A stretch of DNA of 12,311 bases from an uncultured Ruminococcus sp. (lineage in GTDB: Bacteria > Bacillota > Clostridia > Oscillospirales > Ruminococcaceae): contig UQEM01000069.1 in assembly GCA_900540005.1 (NCBI GenBank), positions 1 to 12,311 on the forward strand, in the 5' to 3' direction. Positions 1-6,741 of the stretch are shown piece after piece. The translations under genes and the position numbers were made by a program. How positions within the stretch are numbered: the first letter of the stretch is position 1; every line of letters begins with the position of its first letter. The notes under the pieces are model-generated. The model did no database searches and had not been told where the DNA came from. It saw nothing but the letters and a program-made list of their open reading frames with translations.

Positions 1-49
1 ATCTACACAAGGCTATTCGTCGGCAGCGTCAGATGTGTATAAGAGACAG
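1..49 (+). other. Illumina Nextera i5 adapter (not genomic)
   Basis: Bases 1-8 match the end of the P5 segment (ATCTACAC). Bases 9-16 (AAGGCTAT) sit where the i5 index belongs and match, from memory, Nextera XT v2 index S520. Bases 17-30 are TCGTCGGCAGCGTC, and bases 31-49 are the 19-bp Tn5 mosaic end AGATGTGTATAAGAGACAG. This is untrimmed library adapter at the contig start. Translated in frame it adds the well-known artefact peptide MCIRDRS to the first protein, so nothing before base 50 should be annotated as biology. Confidence 0.98.
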
Positions 50-119
50 ATCAGAACCTGCCCGCAAGATGAAGTCTGAGTATTTTCTTGCGAAAACTGG
101 TTCTTACAGAGGTGATAAT

Positions 120-1205
120 ATGACGGAACTACTTCAGTATAAATGTCCTGCTTGTTCGGGACAGCTTGAATTTAACAGCAGCGTTCAGAAAATGAAGTGC
201 CCCTACTGCGATTCTGAGTTTGATGTAGCAACTCTAAAGCAGTATGACAGCGAACTCGAAAACGCAGCAAAGGACGATATGAACTGGGAAACCAATGCAG
301 GCGGTGAATGGAAGGCTGACGAGACTGACGGCATGGATGTGTACACTTGTCAGTCCTGCGGAGGAGAGATCGTTGCTGACAGTACAACAGCCGCATCTAA
401 ATGTCCATACTGCGATAATCCGGTTGTCATGACAGGAAAATTCTCGGGCGACCTCAGACCTGATTATGTGATACCGTTCAAATATGATAAGAATGCTGCA
501 AAATCTGCCCTGAACAAACATCTTGAGGGCAAGAGACTTCTTCCTAAGGTATTTAAAGATCAGAACCACATTGACGAGATCAAGGGACTTTATGTTCCGG
601 TATGGCTTTTTGATGCCGAAGCTGACGCAAGGATAATCTACAAGGCTCAGAAGAAGAAAACGTGGAGCGACAACAACTTCAACTATACCGAAACAAGCTA
701 TTATTCGGTCGTTCGTGCAGGCAAACTAAACTTCGAGCTTGTACCCGTTGACGGTTCGAGCAAAATGCAGGACGAACTTATGGAGTCGATAGAGCCCTAT
801 GACTTCAAGGATGCAGCAGCTTTTCAGACCGCATATCTTTCGGGATATCTTGCCGACAGATATGATGTAACGGCAGAGCAGAGTGTTGATCGTGCAAATG
901 AGCGAATCAAAAACAGTACAGAAAGCACATTTGCGTCAACTGTTAAGGGATACAGTACATTCACGCGCGAAACAGGAAACATCAAGCTTAACGGCGGCAA
1001 GGCGAAATATGCGCTTTATCCTGTGTGGATACTCAATACAACGTGGAACGGCAATAAGTACACATTTGCCATGAACGGTCAGACAGGAAAATTTGTCGGC
1101 GATCTTCCCATTGATACCGGCAAGGCAGTAAAGTATTTCGCAGGAATAACGGCAGCAGCTACAGCGGCGGCATTTGTTATTTCGCTGCTTACAGGACTGT
1201 TCTGA
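120..1205 (+). CDS. Zinc-ribbon membrane protein (TFIIB-type zinc ribbon family)
   Basis: A 361-residue protein with four CxxC pairs: C9/C12 with C27/C30, and C77/C80 with C95/C98. These form two N-terminal zinc ribbons. A mixed soluble middle follows (about 115-330, with the family-like segments GLYVPVWLFD and LYPVWIL), then a hydrophobic C-terminal anchor at about 337-361. The start is ATG 120, preceded by AGAGGTG at 108-114 with a 5-base gap. The longer frame opening at base 33 begins inside the adapter and is false. Homologues are common in Firmicutes beside TPM and SPFH-domain genes, where a role in membrane or envelope stress is suspected but not proven. The next gene starts 11 bases downstream, so the two are probably co-transcribed. 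The promoter lies before the contig start. Bases 52-72 could be the last codons of an upstream gene (QNLPAR then TGA), but this is too short to call. Confidence 0.85.
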   Translation: MTELLQYKCPACSGQLEFNSSVQKMKCPYCDSEFDVATLKQYDSELENAAKDDMNWETNAGGEWKADETDGMDVYTCQSCGGEIVADSTTAASKCPYCDNPVVMTGKFSGDLRPDYVIPFKYDKNAAKSALNKHLEGKRLLPKVFKDQNHIDEIKGLYVPVWLFDAEADARIIYKAQKKKTWSDNNFNYTETSYYSVVRAGKLNFELVPVDGSSKMQDELMESIEPYDFKDAAAFQTAYLSGYLADRYDVTAEQSVDRANERIKNSTESTFASTVKGYSTFTRETGNIKLNGGKAKYALYPVWILNTTWNGNKYTFAMNGQTGKFVGDLPIDTGKAVKYFAGITAAATAAAFVISLLTGLF

Positions 1206-1216
1206 GGGAGGTCAAT

Positions 1217-1660
1217 ATGAAACTGAAAAAGATCGCGGCTTCAATTGCCGCAGGATTACTGATAATGCTCCCTTGCGCAGATATTGGAACATCGGGCAGT
1301 ATTTCAGCGTCCAATACTGTCAGCGCATATGCAGTTTATGAAAACGAACTTGATAACTACGATGATTATGATGAATATGAAAACGATGAATACAGCGGCA
1401 CTGAGTCCGATTCGGAAGTAGATTCAGATAGTGAGAGAAATCCGCTTAAATCGTTCATAATCAGCCTCATTATAGGAATAGTTATCGCCGCTGTTTCCGT
1501 AGGAATAATGTGGTCACAGATGAAAACTGTCCGCAGTCAGTCGGGAGCTGCAAATTACGAGAAAAAGGATACATTCAAGCTGCGTGAAAGCACAGATACG
1601 TTTCTTTACAAGCGACTTGATAAGACTCCTAAACCGCAGAATCCGCCTGAAAAAAAGTGA
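1217..1660 (+). CDS. Exported acidic single-pass protein resembling TPM-domain protein tail
   Basis: 147 residues. A basic start plus hydrophobic stretch looks like a signal peptide, with a possible cleavage site after AYA (37-39). Next comes a very acidic, Tyr/Asp/Glu/Ser-rich linker (about 41-75), a transmembrane segment (about 79-99) and a basic tail. The block from the membrane segment through MKTVRSQSGAANY and DTFLYKRLDKTPKPQN closely resembles, from memory, the anchor and tail of clostridial TPM-domain proteins, usually 250-300 residues. The roughly 120-residue TPM domain expected between signal peptide and anchor is absent and replaced by the short acidic linker. GGGAGG at 1206-1211 supports the ATG, 11 bases after the zinc-ribbon gene. 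That pairing is also what TPM genes usually show. Function is unknown; it could be a degenerate or minimised TPM protein. Confidence 0.75.
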   Translation: MKLKKIAASIAAGLLIMLPCADIGTSGSISASNTVSAYAVYENELDNYDDYDEYENDEYSGTESDSEVDSDSERNPLKSFIISLIIGIVIAAVSVGIMWSQMKTVRSQSGAANYEKKDTFKLRESTDTFLYKRLDKTPKPQNPPEKK

Positions 1661-1690
1661 CAGAAACTTCTATGTTAACAATTTAAAGAT

Positions 1691-1727
1691 AAGGCTGCGT
1701 TACCTGATCGGTTAAGCAGCCTTTTTT
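1691..1727 (+). terminator. Rho-independent terminator of the zinc-ribbon operon
   Basis: AAGGCTGC (1691-1698) pairs perfectly with GCAGCCTT (1716-1723). The 17-base loop can pair further with one bulge. A run of six T follows (1722-1727). It lies between convergent genes. The T tract serves the plus strand; the minus-strand side is only moderately T-rich. Confidence 0.85.
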
Positions 1728-1731
1728 CGTA

Positions 1732-2190
1732 TTACGATTTAATGACGGTGTTTTTCAGTTCACGTCTGATATCATGAAATTGCTTGGGAACATCAGACTC
1801 TTTCATATTCTGCGGAACTTCCACAGTTCCCGCAGCCTTTGCGGTTTCGTAGTACCAGCATTTATATTCTACCATAGCCATTGTGTGCTGCATTTCCGCC
1901 ATTTTCTGTTGTAATACCTCTTTCTGACGGCGGAACATCATCAGGCGCAGCTCTATGGTATCATCGCCTTTGAGCGCAAGTTCGATATACTGCCGGATAT
2001 CCTTTATGGACATTCCGGCTTTTTTCATGCACTCAATGACTCTCAGCCACTCAATATCGGATTCACGGAACATTCGTATTCCGCCGGAAGAACGTTCAAC
2101 GAACGGAAGGAGTCCCTCCTTGTCGTAATAACGAAGGGTCGAGGCAGTAACTCCCAGTAACTTTGCCATTTCTCCCACTGTATATACCAT
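1732..2190 (-). CDS. MerR-family regulator, NmlR/AdhR-like
   Basis: 152 residues from ATG 2190. The N-terminal winged helix-turn-helix is classic MerR: YTVGEMAKLLGVTASTLRYY at 3-22, then KEGLLP and an RMFRESDI wing. A dimerisation coiled coil covers about 80-118 (RRQKEVLQQKMAEMQ). Cys54 in VIECMKKAGMSI falls where AdhR/NmlR-type aldehyde sensors carry their reactive thiol; a second Cys is at 111. Start choice: GGAGG at 2203-2199 gives an 8-base gap to ATG 2190 but only 2 bases to ATG 2196, and the upstream TTG at 2205 lies in the ribosome site itself. It is transcribed away from a RibD_C reductase and an aldo/keto reductase, the usual partners of this subfamily. Family knowledge suggests it activates them on carbonyl stress; the inducer here is inferred. 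Confidence 0.9.
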   Translation of the reverse strand: MVYTVGEMAKLLGVTASTLRYYDKEGLLPFVERSSGGIRMFRESDIEWLRVIECMKKAGMSIKDIRQYIELALKGDDTIELRLMMFRRQKEVLQQKMAEMQHTMAMVEYKCWYYETAKAAGTVEVPQNMKESDVPKQFHDIRRELKNTVIKS

Positions 2191-2224
2191 TTTCATTTCC
2201 TCCAAAAAATTTTTTAAAAAGTAC

Positions 2225-2255
2225 TTGACTTAAAGTTAACTTTAAGTTGTATAAT
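2225..2255 (+). promoter_or_regulatory. MerR-type promoter for the reductase operon
   Basis: The -35 is TTGACT (2225-2230) and the -10 is TATAAT (2250-2255), a perfect -10 hexamer. The spacer is 19 bp, the over-long spacing typical of promoters activated by MerR proteins through DNA distortion. The expected start is near 2262, about 64 bases before the reductase ATG at 2326. Confidence 0.88.
2228..2247. promoter_or_regulatory. MerR operator, perfect 20-bp palindrome
   Basis: ACTTAAAGTTAACTTTAAGT is its own reverse complement over all 20 bases. It starts within the -35 hexamer and fills most of the 19-bp spacer, exactly where MerR dimers bind. The core with its central GTTAAC resembles operators known for NmlR/AdhR-type regulators. 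It also lies in the 5' untranslated region expected for the regulator's own minus-strand transcript. Confidence 0.88.
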
Positions 2256-2273
2256 TGATATAAGCTTAAAGCT

Positions 2274-2302
2274 ATGATACACCAAAAATCTTAAATCGTC
2301 AA
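2274..2302 (-). promoter_or_regulatory. Promoter for the MerR-family regulator gene
   Basis: Read on the minus strand: -35 TTGACG (2302-2297), a 17-base spacer, and -10 TATCAT (2279-2274). The expected start is near 2267, about 77 bases before the regulator ATG at 2190. This promoter faces the plus-strand promoter at 2225-2255, so RNA polymerase footprints at the two should overlap, and the regulator transcript runs through the palindromic operator. Confidence 0.65.
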
Positions 2303-2325
2303 GTTTTCAGACAGGAGAAATACCA

Positions 2326-2964
2326 ATGAACAAACCATATATCATATGTCACATGATGACTTCCGTTGACGGACGTATAGATTGTGCCATGACCGAGCAT
2401 CTTCCCGGAGTGCAGGAATATTACGATACACTGGACGAGCTCGACACTCCAAGCAGAATCAGCGGACGTGTGACTGCTCAGCTTGAAATGTCACTTCCCG
2501 GGGAGTTTCACGCTGAAAGGAACGAGCCGTTCGGAACTGAGGGCTTTTCAAAGGCGTCGTCATCCGAGGGTTATGAGATCGTAATGGACACCAACGGAAC
2601 TCTGCTCTGGGAGGACGATTCTGACAGCGAACGTCCTTTACTGATAATTATGAGCGAGAAAGCAAGCCGTGAGTATATTGAATATCTAAACGGACAGCAT
2701 ATTTCATGGATAGTCTGCGGCAAAGACAGAATAGATCTGAATCGTGCCTGCGAGATACTTTCCGAGAAGTTCGGTGTAAAGAGAGCCGCAGTAGTTGGCG
2801 GCGGACATATCAACGCGGCATTTCTGGCGGCAGGACTGCTAAATGAAGTGAGCATTCTCATAGGTTCAGGAATTGACGGCAGAGGCGGCATGGCTTCCGT
2901 GTTTGATGGACTGCCAATGGATCGCCCTGTAACACCATTGAAGCTTCTTGATGTCAGACAGTAA
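2326..2964 (+). CDS. RibD C-terminal-domain reductase (dihydrofolate reductase-like), prematurely stopped
   Basis: 212 residues as written. It opens with the RibD_C/DHFR-like strand MTSVDGRID (11-19) and carries the nucleotide-binding loop VVGGGHINAAFL (156-167), followed by VSILIGSGIDGRGG. The family reduces small heterocyclic or carbonyl substrates with NADPH; the substrate here is unknown. AGGAGA at 2313-2318 sits 7 bases before ATG 2326. The frame stops at TAA 2962-2964 after LKLLDVRQ, while homologues normally continue with a short strand ending in a VWLRY-like motif. That strand is present in the same frame just after the stop (see 2962-3003), so the gene is either a recent C-terminal truncation or carries a base error. 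It is the first gene of the MerR-controlled operon, ahead of the aldo/keto reductase. Confidence 0.88.
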   Translation: MNKPYIICHMMTSVDGRIDCAMTEHLPGVQEYYDTLDELDTPSRISGRVTAQLEMSLPGEFHAERNEPFGTEGFSKASSSEGYEIVMDTNGTLLWEDDSDSERPLLIIMSEKASREYIEYLNGQHISWIVCGKDRIDLNRACEILSEKFGVKRAAVVGGGHINAAFLAAGLLNEVSILIGSGIDGRGGMASVFDGLPMDRPVTPLKLLDVRQ

Positions 2965-3003
2965 CAAAGCGGTGCAGTTTGGCTGAGATATATCGTTAAA
3001 TAA
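2962..3003 (+). other. In-frame continuation of the RibD_C gene after a TAA stop
   Basis: After TAA 2962-2964 the same frame reads QSGAVWLRYIVK and ends at TAA 3001-3003. This matches the expected final beta strand of RibD_C reductases (family pattern roughly GxVWLRYxV). The second stop overlaps the aldo/keto reductase ribosome site and leaves 12 bases to its ATG, normal operon spacing. A single-base change (for example TTA, CAA or GAA to TAA) or a base-call error would explain the first stop. Confidence 0.8.
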
Positions 3004-3015
3004 GGAGAAGATATT

Positions 3016-3885
3016 ATGATTTTAAATGAAACTTACACACTTTCAAACGGCATTAATATCCCGAAACTGGGACTTGGAACATGGTTTATCGATGACAGCA
3101 AAGCAGCGGAGGCAGTACGCACCGCAGTTAAGCTTGGGTATCGTCTTATCGACACCGCACAAGCATACGGAAATGAGCGCAGCGTAGGAGAGGGAATATG
3201 CACCTGTGGAATTGAGCGCAGTGAGCTTTTCGTAGCAAGCAAGGTAGCCGCAGAACTGAAAACATATGAAAGTGCCGCAAAATCTATCGATGAGACACTC
3301 GAAAAAATGGGACTTGATTACCTTGATCAGATGATAATCCACTCACCGCAGCCTTGGAGCGAATTCCGAGTAGAAAAGCGATATTTCGATGAAAATAAGG
3401 AAGTGTGGCGCGCTCTTGAGGACGCTCAGGCGGCGGGAAAAGTTCGTGTGATAGGTGTTTCAAATTTCCTGCGAGATGATCTTGAAAGTCTTATGTCGGA
3501 CTGTCGTGTGAAACCTGCTGTAAATCAGATATTACTTCACATCAGCAACACAGACACTAAACTTGTAGATTATTGCAGGGAGCAGAACATACTGGTTGAG
3601 GCTTATTCGCCGATAGCTCATGGAGAAGCACTTAAAAATCCTGCCATAGCTGAAATTGCGGGAAAATACGGTGTATCTGCCGCTCAACTCTGCATTCGCT
3701 ACGTTATCCAGCTTGGAACTGTAGCACTTCCGAAAACAACAGACCCTGCGCACATGAAGTCGAATACAGATGTGGATTTTGTAATATCCGATGAAGATAT
3801 GCAGCTTCTTATAAATATGGAACATATCAGTGATTATGGTGATTTCAGCGTGTTCCCTGTATTCAGCGGAAAGCCGCTTGCATAA
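3016..3885 (+). CDS. Aldo/keto reductase
   Basis: 289 residues, full family length. The NAD(P)H-dependent catalytic tetrad is visible: D46 in RLIDTAQAYGNE, Y51, K76 in VASKV and H109 in IIHSPQPW. Other AKR signatures are LGLGTW near 18-23, GKVRVIGVSNF in the middle, VNQILLH, and the cofactor phosphate-site region ALPKTTDPAHMKSN. It reduces aldehydes or ketones to alcohols; the physiological substrate cannot be read from sequence. AAGGAGA at 3002-3008 gives a 7-base gap to ATG 3016. It is the second gene of the MerR-controlled operon and is followed by a strong terminator, so the unit is two genes. Together with the NmlR/AdhR-like regulator this suggests detoxification of reactive carbonyls. 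Confidence 0.95.
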   Translation: MILNETYTLSNGINIPKLGLGTWFIDDSKAAEAVRTAVKLGYRLIDTAQAYGNERSVGEGICTCGIERSELFVASKVAAELKTYESAAKSIDETLEKMGLDYLDQMIIHSPQPWSEFRVEKRYFDENKEVWRALEDAQAAGKVRVIGVSNFLRDDLESLMSDCRVKPAVNQILLHISNTDTKLVDYCREQNILVEAYSPIAHGEALKNPAIAEIAGKYGVSAAQLCIRYVIQLGTVALPKTTDPAHMKSNTDVDFVISDEDMQLLINMEHISDYGDFSVFPVFSGKPLA

Positions 3886-3895
3886 TTACACAGCT

Positions 3896-3923
3896 AAACA
3901 GCCAAGCAAGCTTGGCTGTTTTT
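3896..3923 (+). terminator. Rho-independent terminator after the aldo/keto reductase
   Basis: AACAGCCAAGC (3897-3907) pairs perfectly with GCTTGGCTGTT (3910-3920), and A3896 can pair with T3921. The T tract is 3919-3923. In practice the loop opens to about six bases. Confidence 0.93.
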
Positions 3924-3967
3924 ATATATCTGCTAAAGAAGTCCGGCGAGTATAATTCTGCCAATTG

Positions 3968-3996
3968 TTGACATATTATGAAACATATGATATAAT
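3968..3996 (+). promoter_or_regulatory. Consensus sigma-A promoter for the fusion gene
   Basis: TTGACA (3968-3973), a 17-base spacer, then TATAAT (3991-3996): a perfect consensus match. The expected start is near 4003, giving a leader of about 49 bases to ATG 4052. A short inverted repeat, ATATTAT (3973-3979) and ATAATAT (3992-3998), brackets the spacer and -10. It could be an operator, but in AT-rich DNA it may be chance. Confidence 0.88.
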
Positions 3997-4051
3997 ATTA
4001 TATATTTTTTAGAATAGTTTTATTAGCATAACAAATTACTGAAAAGGATTG

Positions 4052-6586
4052 ATGAAAGTGAAAATCGCGTTTTCTACACTTGCCTGTCCCGATTGGGCAT
4101 GGTCTGATATCTACTCAATGGCAAAGGATTTCAAATTTGACGGCATAGAACTGAGGGGGCTCGGAAACGAAATTTTTTCGGTAAAAGCAAAGCCTTTTAC
4201 GGACGAGCAGCTTCCTGCAACGGTTGAAAAACTCAGGTCACTCAACCTTGAGATACCGTGTATTTCATCGGGAGCCTGTCTCAAATTCAAGGACAGATTT
4301 GCCGAGGCGGAGAATGAGGTAACCGAATATGCAAGACTTGCAAACAAGCTCGGAGCGTCCTATATACGAATTCTCGCTGATCTCGCACCTGCTCCGGACG
4401 GCGAAGTTGACGACGATTATATTGTGGATTCGCTGAAAAAACTCGTACCGATCGCGGAGGAGAACAATGTAACATTGCTCGTTGAAACCAACGGCGTGTA
4501 CTGTGATACCGCACGGCTTGCAAGGGTTCTCGACAAGGTAAGGAGCAGAAAGGTCGGCGCGATATGGGATATGCATCACCCATACCGCTACAATGCCGAA
4601 TCACCCGAGACAACGGTCGGAAATCTTGGCGAGCACATAAAATATGTTCAGGTCAAGGACAGCGTTGTGCTTGAGGACGGTACTGTAGAGTATCGCATAA
4701 TGGGCACGGGTGATGTTCCGGTAAAGCAGATGATACAGGCTCTTACAACCATTAATTACAACGGTTATATTTCGCTCGAATGGGTAAAGCGCTGGTCAGC
4801 CGGATTGAGCGATGCTGGTGTTGTTATACCGCAGTTTGCTGACTATATGTCACCCTACAGAACCAAGCACAAGCACGCACTACAGATCAGCAGAAGGGGA
4901 GACGGTCAGTATCCGTGGCCAAAGGAGCGCATTCTCAGCTATACTTTCCCAGATGTTCTTGACCGTATTTGCGAGCAGTTCCCGAATCAGTATGCTTTCC
5001 GATATACCGAACTTGATTATACGAGAACTTACCCCGAATTTCGTGATGATGTTGATACTTTCGCGCGTTCTCTTATTGCGATGGGCGTTAAAAAGGGCGA
5101 CCACGTTGCAATATGGGCAACTAATGTTCCGCAATGGTACATAACTTTCTGGGCAACTACAAAAATCGGCGCGGTACTTGTAACAATGAATACGGAATAC
5201 CGCATTCATGAGGCTGAGTATCTGCTCAGACAGTCCGACACGAGCACTCTTGTAATGATAGACGGAATAAAGAATATCGACTATGTTGCGATAATAAAGG
5301 AACTCTGCCCTGAACTTGATACTTGTGAGCCGGGAAAACTCAATTCCGAAAAACTGCCATTCCTGAAGAATGTTATCACTATTGACTCGAAAAACAACGG
5401 CTGCTATACATGGGAGGAAGCAGTGGAGCTTGCCAAGAACGTCCCATATAGCGAGGTTGAAGCTGCACGCAAAAAAATCGACATCAATGACGTGTGCAAT
5501 ATGCAGTACACTTCGGGCACGACAGGCTTTCCGAAGGGAGTTATGCTCACTCACTACAATGTTGTGAACAATGGCAAGGCTATCGGTGACTGCATGGATC
5601 TTTCGACTGCTGACCGCATGATGATACAGGTTCCGATGTTTCATTGTTTTGGAATGGTACTCGCTATGACGGCTTCCGTAACTCACGGCACGACAATGTC
5701 GCCTATCACGCGTTTCTCGCCGAGAAAGGGACTTGCATGCATAAATCGTGAGAAGATAACCTGTTTCCACGGTGTACCCACAATGTTCATTGCAATGCTC
5801 GGTCACGAGGACTTCGACAAGACTGACTTTTCGTACATGAGAACAGGAATAATGGCAGGCTCGCCCTGTCCGATAAAGACAATGGAGGAAGTTATCGAGA
5901 AGATGAATATGTCCGAGATATGCATAACTTACGGACAGACTGAGGCTTCTCCCGCAACCACCATGAGCAAGACAACTGACAGCATTGAGCAGAGGGTGAA
6001 TACTGTCGGCGGAGCTATTTTCGGCGTTGAGTGCAGGATCGTTGACCCTGAGACAAACGAGGAACTTCCCGATGATACGGACGGTGAGTTCGTTGCGAGG
6101 GGATATAACATAATGAAAGGTTACTACAAGATGCCGGAGGCTACGGCTGCCGCTATTGACAGCGAAGGCTGGCTGCATACAGGAGATCTTGCGAGAAAGC
6201 GTTCCTCGGACGGATATTACAAAATCACCGGCAGAATCAAGGATATGATAATCCGCGGCGGCGAGAACATATACCCAAAGGAGATAGAGGACTTTCTCTA
6301 TACTTACCCCAAGGTAAAGGACGTGCAGGTTATCGGTGTGCCGAGCGAGGCTTACGGCGAGGAAATCATGGCTTGTATAGTGCTCCAGCCTGGTGAGAGC
6401 TGCACTGAGGACGAGATAAAGCAGTTCTGCCTTGACAGAATGGCAAAGCACAAGTGTCCGAAATATGTTGATTTCGTTGATGGTTTCCCGATGAATGCGG
6501 CAGGCAAGATCCTTAAGTACAAAATGAGGGAGCAGGCTGTTGAGAAACTCAACCTTCATACAGCAGACAGCATTGTAACTGCATAA
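4052..6586 (+). CDS. Fusion of a sugar-isomerase-like TIM barrel and an AMP-forming acyl-CoA synthetase
   Basis: 844 residues. Residues 1 to about 265 look like a xylose-isomerase-like TIM barrel (sugar phosphate isomerase/epimerase family), with candidate metal-site residues E33 (GIELRG), E145 (LLVETNG), D173 (IWDMHHP) and E243 (ISLEWVKRW). After a linker of about 35 residues, about 300-844 is a complete adenylate-forming ligase: YTSGTTGFPKG at 486-496, YGQTE at 627-631, GWLHTGD at 706-712, RGGENIYPKEIE at 735-746, and catalytic Lys819 in NAAGKILK. The C-terminal half should make an acyl-AMP then acyl-CoA in the cytoplasm; the acid is unknown, and the size fits a medium or long chain acyl or aryl acid ligase. 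The frame is uninterrupted across the join. ATG 4052 follows AAAGGA by 3 bases; an in-frame TTG at 4049 has no gap, and a GTG at 4058 has 9. It has its own promoter and terminator. Confidence 0.93.
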   Translation: MKVKIAFSTLACPDWAWSDIYSMAKDFKFDGIELRGLGNEIFSVKAKPFTDEQLPATVEKLRSLNLEIPCISSGACLKFKDRFAEAENEVTEYARLANKLGASYIRILADLAPAPDGEVDDDYIVDSLKKLVPIAEENNVTLLVETNGVYCDTARLARVLDKVRSRKVGAIWDMHHPYRYNAESPETTVGNLGEHIKYVQVKDSVVLEDGTVEYRIMGTGDVPVKQMIQALTTINYNGYISLEWVKRWSAGLSDAGVVIPQFADYMSPYRTKHKHALQISRRGDGQYPWPKERILSYTFPDVLDRICEQFPNQYAFRYTELDYTRTYPEFRDDVDTFARSLIAMGVKKGDHVAIWATNVPQWYITFWATTKIGAVLVTMNTEYRIHEAEYLLRQSDTSTLVMIDGIKNIDYVAIIKELCPELDTCEPGKLNSEKLPFLKNVITIDSKNNGCYTWEEAVELAKNVPYSEVEAARKKIDINDVCNMQYTSGTTGFPKGVMLTHYNVVNNGKAIGDCMDLSTADRMMIQVPMFHCFGMVLAMTASVTHGTTMSPITRFSPRKGLACINREKITCFHGVPTMFIAMLGHEDFDKTDFSYMRTGIMAGSPCPIKTMEEVIEKMNMSEICITYGQTEASPATTMSKTTDSIEQRVNTVGGAIFGVECRIVDPETNEELPDDTDGEFVARGYNIMKGYYKMPEATAAAIDSEGWLHTGDLARKRSSDGYYKITGRIKDMIIRGGENIYPKEIEDFLYTYPKVKDVQVIGVPSEAYGEEIMACIVLQPGESCTEDEIKQFCLDRMAKHKCPKYVDFVDGFPMNAAGKILKYKMREQAVEKLNLHTADSIVTA

Positions 6587-6601
6587 TATACAATACCGGA
6601 G

Positions 6602-6638
6602 AACTCACGGACAATTCTGACATTGCCGTGAGTTTTTT
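6602..6638 (+). terminator. Rho-independent terminator after the fusion gene
   Basis: AACTCACGG (6602-6610) pairs with CCGTGAGTT (6626-6634). After a one-base bulge the stem continues as CAAT (6612-6615) with ATTG (6622-6625). T6633-6638 forms the U tract. Confidence 0.93.
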
Positions 6639-6676
6639 GCAATATAAAAATATTTTGTGAATTAGCGCGGAAAGTG

Positions 6677-6705
6677 TGGACTTTTCTGTGAAAATGTGCT
6701 ATAAT
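6677..6705 (+). promoter_or_regulatory. Rubrerythrin promoter
   Basis: Extended -10 TGCTATAAT (6697-6705) with a 17-base spacer to a weaker -35 TGGACT (6677-6682). The expected start is near 6712, about 30 bases before ATG 6742. I see no clear PerR-type palindrome. Confidence 0.75.
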
Positions 6706-6741
6706 AACTATGTTGATTACATTGATTTAGGAGGAATTTTT

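Noticed and set aside
50..72. C-terminal end of an upstream gene (QNLPAR then TGA)
   Set aside because: Only six codons remain before the adapter, too few to support a gene call.
33..119. N-terminal extension of the zinc-ribbon protein beginning MCIRDRS
   Set aside because: It starts inside the Nextera mosaic end. ATG 120 has a proper ribosome site.
2191..2205. TTG 2205 and ATG 2196 as starts for the MerR regulator
   Set aside because: They overlap or crowd the GGAGG site at 2199-2203; ATG 2190 has an 8-base gap and matches the family start.
4880..6559. 559-codon open frame on the minus strand
   Set aside because: It is antisense to the acyl-CoA synthetase half of the fusion gene. It has no recognisable domain and no ribosome site, and the sense frame carries all the family motifs.
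6640..6700. PerR-like operator before rubrerythrin
   Set aside because: The region is AT-rich but I could not find a convincing TTATAAT-type palindrome near the promoter.
6676..6741. 22-residue extension of rubrerythrin
   Set aside because: It would run through the -10 promoter element; AGGAGG sits 7 bases before ATG 6742 and homologues begin there.
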